From: Rhizobium croatiense
Lineage (GTDB): Bacteria > Pseudomonadota > Alphaproteobacteria > Rhizobiales > Rhizobiaceae
Direction of reading: 5' to 3'
Length of the DNA stretch: 64,000 nucleotides
NCBI RefSeq assembly: GCF_019793465.1
Contig: NZ_JAILYJ010000020.1
Location: 43,877 to 107,876 of the forward strand
This document shows, one piece after another, positions 60,225 to 64,000 of this stretch (its first letter is position 1; each line of letters starts with the position of its first letter). The notes under the pieces were generated by a model. That model did no database searches and was not told the origin of the DNA. It saw nothing but the letters and a program-made list of their open reading frames with translations. The position numbers were made by a program, and so were the translations under genes.

Positions 60225-60480
60225 CCTTTCCTGTTGCTTCGCCGCCGAAGAGGACGGCAGGCGTCTTTACAAGGAGGGCGGGTTGTCCAGGCCGATTGCC
60301 CTGCCTCGACGGTGAGAAGACTATCGAAACAGGAACGATGGTTATAGACGGATGAAATGCATAAGATAATGCCATTTTATGGATAAGTGGCGGCGTGCCC
60401 AGGCGGCAGTTCGTTGCGGCGGATCGGAAACAGCGCGCGTGAGGCGAGGATGGCCGGTGCTCGATCTCTGCCGAGCCACA

Positions 60481-62778
60481 TCACTTTTCGCAAAGCCGTC
60501 GGCTGCCGGAATATGGCTGATAGGTACAATCGGATGGCCGGAAGGAGCGGTAACTGCGCGAGCAGGCGGTGATGTTACAGGACTGCGGCGCGCCTTGACC
60601 GTCGACCACTGCTTCGGTCGATCGCACGCCGTTCAGCGTCCGTTCGCTCGCCGCTTCACGCATGAAGTCCCGCCAAATATGCGCTGGCAGGCTGCCGCCC
60701 GTCACTCCCTTCATCGGCGCGTCATCATCATTGCCAACCCAGACACCGACGACGAGCGCGTCCGTGAAGCCGACGAACCAGGCATCACGATTGTCCTGGC
60801 TCGTGCCGGTCTTACCGGCCGCAAAGGTGCCGGGATCTGCGCCACGTCCAGTGCCGTGCTCGACCACCAACTGCAGGAGGCCGAGAAGGTCGGACTGGTA
60901 GGGTGAAAGATCGACATTCGGCTTTGATTGTTGGCCAACACGAAACGTGTTCGGCTGCCCTGCCGCCTGGAAGTCGATGATGCCCCAGGGCTTGACGGGT
61001 GCCCTGCCGAGTTGGACGGAGGCATAGGCGCTGGTGAGGTTGAGCAGATTGACTTCGGAGGTGCCGAGTGCCAAAGACGGCGTGTTGGCCAGTGGCGCAT
61101 CGATGCCGAGTTCGCGCGCTGCGGCAATCACATTGTCCACACCGACCTCTTCGGCAAGCGCCACTGACGCGGCATTGAGAGATCGCGCGAAGGCTTCGGC
61201 AAGCGTTACCCAACCGCGAAAGTCGCCGCCGGAATTTTCCGGCGACCAGCCGTCGATGTCTATTGGCGCGTCCAGAACCGAGTCAGACAGAGTGAGCCCA
61301 GCCTTCAACGCTGCGTAATAGACGAACAGCTTGAAGGTGGAACCCGGCTGGCGCATCGCCGTGACGGCACGGTTGAACTGGCTCGCCTTGTAGTCGCGCC
61401 CGCCTACCATCGCTACGACCGCCCCGTCCGGCGTCATTGCTACCAAGGCGGCTTGCGACGCGCCGACCGTCTTTCCCTCACCGTCCAGGGCTCTTGTTAC
61501 GACCCGTTCGGCGATCTGCTGCAACTGCGGCACCAGCGTGGTGCGCACCGAAGTCGAACCTGGCGAGGCGCCGGCGATTTCGCTTGCCTGCGGCGAAATC
61601 CAGTCGGCAAACCAGCTTCCGGAGCGCGGCGTCGGCGTCGTTGGGTGCAGGCTGGTAAAGCTCGTCTTGGCCTCCGCCGCCTGTGGCGCAGTGATCTTGC
61701 CATTGGCCGCCATGGCGTCGAGGACGACCATGGTGCGCTGCCGGGCGCCTTCGAAATTGTCGATGGGATTCCATTGGCTCGGCGCCCGCAGCAATCCCGC
61801 CAGCATCGCCGACTCCGGCAGGTTGAGGGCGCCGATGTCCTTGTTGAAATAGATGCGCGCGGCGGCAGGCATGCCGGTGGCGCCGGCGCCAAGATAGACG
61901 CTGTTGAGATAGCGCGTCAGGATTTCCTCCTTGCCGAGCTTCCACTCCAGCCAGAACGCGATGACGACCTCCTGGATCTTTCGTTTTATGGTTCGGTCGC
62001 TGTCGAGGTATTGCAGCTTGATGAGCTGCTGGGTGATCGTGCTGCCACCCTCCACCACCGAGCCAGCCTCCAAATTTCGCAGAAGCGCCCTCGCGATGCC
62101 CCTGGGGTCGACGCCGAAATGATCCATGAACCGGCGATCCTCGATCGAAAGGACGGCATCGATCAAATGGGGCGGAAACTGCTCGTAACGGGCATATGGA
62201 CCCTGATAAGGTCCCTGCCTTACCAACGGCGCACCATCGGCGGTTTCCAGAACGACGACCGGCTTTAACGTTCCATCGCGGATTTCGCTCCAGGGCACGT
62301 CTTTCAATGCCCACACCAGCACGCTGCCGACGAGGAGGCAAACAAGAAGGGCGAACCCCACCGCGAATTTCCGCCAGCCCGCGATGAGCCATCCGCTCTG
62401 TCGACTTTCACGCGGCTTTGAACGCCGATCGCGAAAGCCGCGCCCCGCCTTGACCAAGGCAGTCGTCATCCATGTGCGGGGAGCCGAGGCGATTCCAGGC
62501 CGCGTCGACCTCCTCAGCTTCGCGCTCCAAGACAATACGGCGGTCTTGATCTTCGCCAAGGCAGAATTTGCCTGCAAATCTTGGCGTATCGCACGGAACA
62601 GAGTTCTGGCGGCCTGCCTGGTTTGATCGAATGATCCATGGGGCGGGTGCGGGTCGTCGCTTTGGCTGGTTCCTGGTGAATCCGAGGTGGCCGCTGGCGC
62701 TGCCGGATCCAGTATCTGATTGCGACCCGAGCTCGAACCGCTAACGCTTTCACCTGTGGATTCGGGAGAATGGGGCAT
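60481..62778 (-). CDS. Class A penicillin-binding protein (PBP1A-like)
   Basis: 765 residues, bifunctional peptidoglycan synthase. Long cytoplasmic leader, membrane helix at about 138-157, glycosyltransferase GT51 domain with catalytic Glu E213 (SIEDRRFMDHFG) and GGSTITQQL. Transpeptidase: SxxK at S480 (RQPGSTFKLF), SxN at S533-N535 (ARSLNAAS), KTGTS at 656-660. It builds and crosslinks the cell wall in the periplasm. The extended N-terminus (about 135 residues, Ser/Pro-rich) is longer than usual; a later start is possible. It stands alone in this window. Confidence 0.92.
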   Translation of the reverse strand: MPHSPESTGESVSGSSSGRNQILDPAAPAATSDSPGTSQSDDPHPPHGSFDQTRQAARTLFRAIRQDLQANSALAKIKTAVLSWSAKLRRSTRPGIASAPRTWMTTALVKAGRGFRDRRSKPRESRQSGWLIAGWRKFAVGFALLVCLLVGSVLVWALKDVPWSEIRDGTLKPVVVLETADGAPLVRQGPYQGPYARYEQFPPHLIDAVLSIEDRRFMDHFGVDPRGIARALLRNLEAGSVVEGGSTITQQLIKLQYLDSDRTIKRKIQEVVIAFWLEWKLGKEEILTRYLNSVYLGAGATGMPAAARIYFNKDIGALNLPESAMLAGLLRAPSQWNPIDNFEGARQRTMVVLDAMAANGKITAPQAAEAKTSFTSLHPTTPTPRSGSWFADWISPQASEIAGASPGSTSVRTTLVPQLQQIAERVVTRALDGEGKTVGASQAALVAMTPDGAVVAMVGGRDYKASQFNRAVTAMRQPGSTFKLFVYYAALKAGLTLSDSVLDAPIDIDGWSPENSGGDFRGWVTLAEAFARSLNAASVALAEEVGVDNVIAAARELGIDAPLANTPSLALGTSEVNLLNLTSAYASVQLGRAPVKPWGIIDFQAAGQPNTFRVGQQSKPNVDLSPYQSDLLGLLQLVVEHGTGRGADPGTFAAGKTGTSQDNRDAWFVGFTDALVVGVWVGNDDDAPMKGVTGGSLPAHIWRDFMREAASERTLNGVRSTEAVVDGQGAPQSCNITACSRSYRSFRPSDCTYQPYSGSRRLCEK

Positions 62779-62882
62779 CGGTTACCGCTAAAAAAGCCAA
62801 CGCAGCATCACCGTTATAGACGGGTGATGCCGAGTGTTCTACCGCAAAAGGCCCCACCGACTGCTGCTATGACAATGACAGC

Positions 62883-63524
62883 TTAAAGTGCGACCTGGGA
62901 AGCGACCGATATCAATTCCTGGGAATTCGGCGCCTTGAACGTCTGGACCCCAGGCTCCAGAACTTCCGTGAAGCTCCAGCGTACGATGCCCTCCCGGTCG
63001 ATGAGGAACTGACCGACAAGTTGCCCCTTGTCGGCCGTCATCATCTGCCGATCGGCCTCGGTAATTGGATATCCTTCCTTCTCGTTGATAAATTCATCCA
63101 TTGCTATCGGGTTCATGGGCTCGGGCAACTCGCCCGGAAGATCGATCCGTATCGCCATCACCGTGTCGATGCCGACCTCGGGTAAGCCGAAGGCTCGGTG
63201 TGAAGCCTTTACCGGGTCGGAAGCCGCAAGAAGATCGGGTATCGGATGGTAACGGAAATAGAGCCGCGCGCGTTCAACCGGGGTGTTTACAACAGCCAGG
63301 GACTGGACGCCTTTCTCGCGCAGCATCGGGTTGAGATAGGCCATGGCCGCGACATGGCGCCGGCAGAACGGACAATGCAGGCCTCGAAACAAACCGATCA
63401 ACAATGGGCTGTGGCCACGAAAATCATCAAGTGCGATCTTCCCCTCGCGCGAGATCGCGTCAAACACAACGTTCGGGACCGGGTCGCCCGGTTGTAGCGG
63501 ATGGTCGGCATAGCGCGTGGACAT
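62883..63524 (-). CDS. AhpC/TSA-type redoxin
   Basis: 213 residues. Thioredoxin-like fold: GDPVPNVVFDAISREGKIALDDFRGHSPLLIGLFRGLHCPFCRRHVAAMAYL with a CPFC active site, LFRYHPIPDLLAASDPVKASHRAFGLP, and GQLVGQFLIDREGIVRWSFTEV. The two Cys replace the single peroxidatic Cys of classical peroxiredoxins. Probably a thiol peroxidase or disulfide reductase in the cytoplasm. The second ATG at 63524 is preferred: GAGGAG lies six bases before it, whereas it abuts the first ATG (63530). Confidence 0.82.
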   Translation of the reverse strand: MSTRYADHPLQPGDPVPNVVFDAISREGKIALDDFRGHSPLLIGLFRGLHCPFCRRHVAAMAYLNPMLREKGVQSLAVVNTPVERARLYFRYHPIPDLLAASDPVKASHRAFGLPEVGIDTVMAIRIDLPGELPEPMNPIAMDEFINEKEGYPITEADRQMMTADKGQLVGQFLIDREGIVRWSFTEVLEPGVQTFKAPNSQELISVASQVAL

Positions 63525-64000
63525 GGACATCTCCTCGCTCGGGGATCAGCCGAGAAAAGGCGCCACGCTAGGTGTTTGGAGGTCGGGATTGAGCGTTGGC
63601 CTGACCTCTCGCTTACCGCACGCCAGGATCCAACCTAAGAATGGGCCCACATTGGCCGGCGGGCAAGCGTAAACGGTGAATCGTGGACTAAAAAGTCGCT
63701 TTTCTGCAAACCCCTCTTTTGTAGGGGCGGCGGTAGAGGCCGACAAAAGGAAACTGGAGCTGAGGACCTGCCGATTTTGCCTTCGACCAGCGTGGGCGGT
63801 GTCGCCGAAGTGATACAGCATCAAGCTGCAACAGCCGCTCAAATGCGAACCGGCCGACTTTTCGTTGAGCCTATGACCTGCCACTGAACTTTCATCCGGC
63901 GACGATTAGAGCCTCGGCAGTTTTGGATACGCCAAATGGCGCGGTGTGAGCAACCGGCGGAAACGCGAAGCTTTCATCATGCGCAGCGTTGGAGCCGGTT
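63525..64000. other. Intergenic region to the end of the window
   Basis: 476 bases with no convincing gene. An open frame on the minus strand at 63546-63884 lacks a ribosome site and family features. Confidence 0.45.

Noticed and set aside
63546..63884. 112-codon minus-strand frame near the window end
   Set aside because: No ribosome site, uneven composition and no motifs; treated as non-coding.

Overview
The window looks like chromosomal or large-replicon DNA of a Rhizobium species close to R. leguminosarum/R. etli. It is GC-rich, carries many dispersed palindromic intergenic repeats of the rhizobial RIME type, has DUF1515- and DUF2277-type proteins typical of the group, and encodes an alpha-r14-like anti-Shine-Dalgarno small RNA. 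All names rest on motif and family recognition by reading; no database search was run. No tRNA, rRNA or CRISPR array was recognised.

Left part (1-16 kb): the tail of an AraC-type regulator, an exported alpha/beta hydrolase plus a SnoaL-like protein, and two paralogous class III adenylate cyclases (cyclase + TolB-like + TPR). The cyclases flank a periplasmic redox set: a cytochrome c, a CHRD protein and a glucose/sorbosone-dehydrogenase-type protein. Next come an unknown gene, a decayed IS66 transposase, a PHB-depolymerase-type esterase, the four-hairpin small RNA, a dehydrogenase remnant, and a GlxA-type regulator divergent from a methyltransferase.

Middle part (16-31 kb): small stress and detoxification genes, many paired with their own regulator. 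These are ArsR/SDR, LysR/NmrA, DJ-1-like/LysR and ArsR-AHSA1, with GST, VOC (frameshifted), cupin, ABM and YidB-like genes. Several are decayed: the GST and the cupin each have one intact copy and one fossil copy. RIME-like repeats are frequent and end in a threefold composite repeat (30.57-31.59 kb).

Prophage part (31.7-54.2 kb): a podovirus-like morphogenesis and lysis module, nearly all on the + strand. Order: spike-base protein, TerS, TerL, portal, small zinc-binding protein, scaffold, major capsid, decoration-like protein, adaptor, DNA-stabilisation or hub-like protein, GNAT, S74-chaperone protein, tail fibre, holin, SAR endolysin, nested Rz/Rz1 and an SGNH-type tail protein. No integrase, repressor or replication gene is present, so it is a remnant, a domesticated particle, or part of a larger element. 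It contains probable cargo genes (antisense membrane protein, hexapeptide acyltransferase, methyltransferase) and a duplicated, partly destroyed holin-endolysin segment.

Right part (54.5-64 kb): housekeeping-like genes. A DegP-type protease, LacI and LysR regulators, an NmrA-type protein, a class A penicillin-binding protein and an AhpC/TSA-type redoxin.
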